DNA of 64,000 nucleotides from Yinghuangia seranimata (GTDB lineage Bacteria > Actinomycetota > Actinomycetes > Streptomycetales > Streptomycetaceae). The stretch lies in the NCBI RefSeq assembly GCF_029953285.1, contig NZ_JASAOI010000014.1:186001-250000 (forward strand), written 5' to 3'. Position numbers and translations under genes: made by a program. Below, in pieces: positions 63,858-64,000 of this stretch (its first letter is position 1; every line of letters starts with the position of its first letter). The notes under the pieces were generated by a model. That model saw only the letters and a program-made list of their open reading frames with translations, made no database searches and was not told the DNA's origin.

Positions 63858-64000
63858 ATGCGCCACCGCCTCCACCCCGCCGTGTCCCTCACCGCCGCGG
63901 CCCTCCTCGTCGCCGCCGTCCCCGGCACCGCCGAGGCCCACCCCGGACACGGCCACGGCCGCCCCGACCGCGTCACCGTCGGCGACCGCACCTACATCGC
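63858..64000 (+). CDS. secreted protein, N-terminal fragment
   Basis: The first 47 codons of a gene running past the window end. MRHRLHPAVSLTAAALLVAAVPGTAEA is a signal peptide with a typical A-E-A site; the mature start (HPGHGHGRPDRVTVGDRTYI) is His/Gly-rich. ATG at 63858 with GAAAGG 9 bp upstream. Product unknown. Confidence 0.7.
   Translation, partial: MRHRLHPAVSLTAAALLVAAVPGTAEAHPGHGHGRPDRVTVGDRTYI

Overview
The window is one continuous stretch of very GC-rich chromosome (G or C at almost every third codon position, many GTG and some TTG starts) from a filamentous-type actinomycete. F420-type luciferase-like oxidoreductase, PAC2, MurJ/FemX wall genes, a DprE2-like reductase, PAS-GAF-PP2C phosphatase and MoxR/bpX genes all fit Actinomycetia; I cannot name genus or species from sequence reading alone. 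I saw no rRNA, tRNA, CRISPR array, transposase, integrase or phage gene.

Layout. 1-1.8 kb: metY (cut at its PLP-lysine codon) and metX, direct methionine synthesis. 1.8-6 kb: LysR and TetR genes joined by a 4-bp overlap, a short-chain dehydrogenase and a TPR protein. 6.1-12 kb: MMPL exporter, saccharopine-dehydrogenase-like enzyme, divergent XRE-cupin regulator with a paired operator, and an amino-acid/polyamine permease. 12.1-15.7 kb: ABC exporter with its own histidine kinase and NarL-type regulator. 16.1-26.6 kb: SDR coupled to a PAS-GAF-PP2C phosphatase, HAD phosphatase, VOC protein, TIGR04222-like membrane protein, MFS, CMD/AhpD-like protein with FMN reductase, BNR-repeat protein, GtrA and a DUF6458-like protein. 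26.7-30 kb: glutamate-type ABC uptake operon gluABCD. 30.1-32 kb: second ABC exporter. 32.1-37.2 kb: envelope genes murJ, femX-like, L,D-transpeptidase, dprE2-like. 37.4-38.8 kb: lpdA. 39.2-46.5 kb: a four-gene, tightly overlapped MoxR / bpX5-like / vWA / bpX6-beta-propeller operon, which is the most unusual system here. 46.6-51.3 kb: membrane-anchored cyclophilin, DUF937-like protein, ferredoxin-NADP reductase, LLM oxidoreductase. 51.4-58 kb: PAC2, metH, RlmA-type methyltransferase, HAD phosphatase. 58.6-61.8 kb: second kinase/regulator pair and an unknown gene whose ribosome-binding site lies in a hairpin. 62.7-64 kb: RecB-family nuclease and the start of a secreted protein.

Three gaps (15.7-16.1, 47.9-48.3 and 61.8-62.5 kb) carry four copies of a roughly 150-bp imperfect palindrome, unlinked to any transposase. 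The third gap has two copies in inverted orientation around a 45-bp perfect palindrome. These repeats, the MoxR-vWA-bpX operon and several well-formed operator palindromes next to regulator genes are the observations most worth following up.
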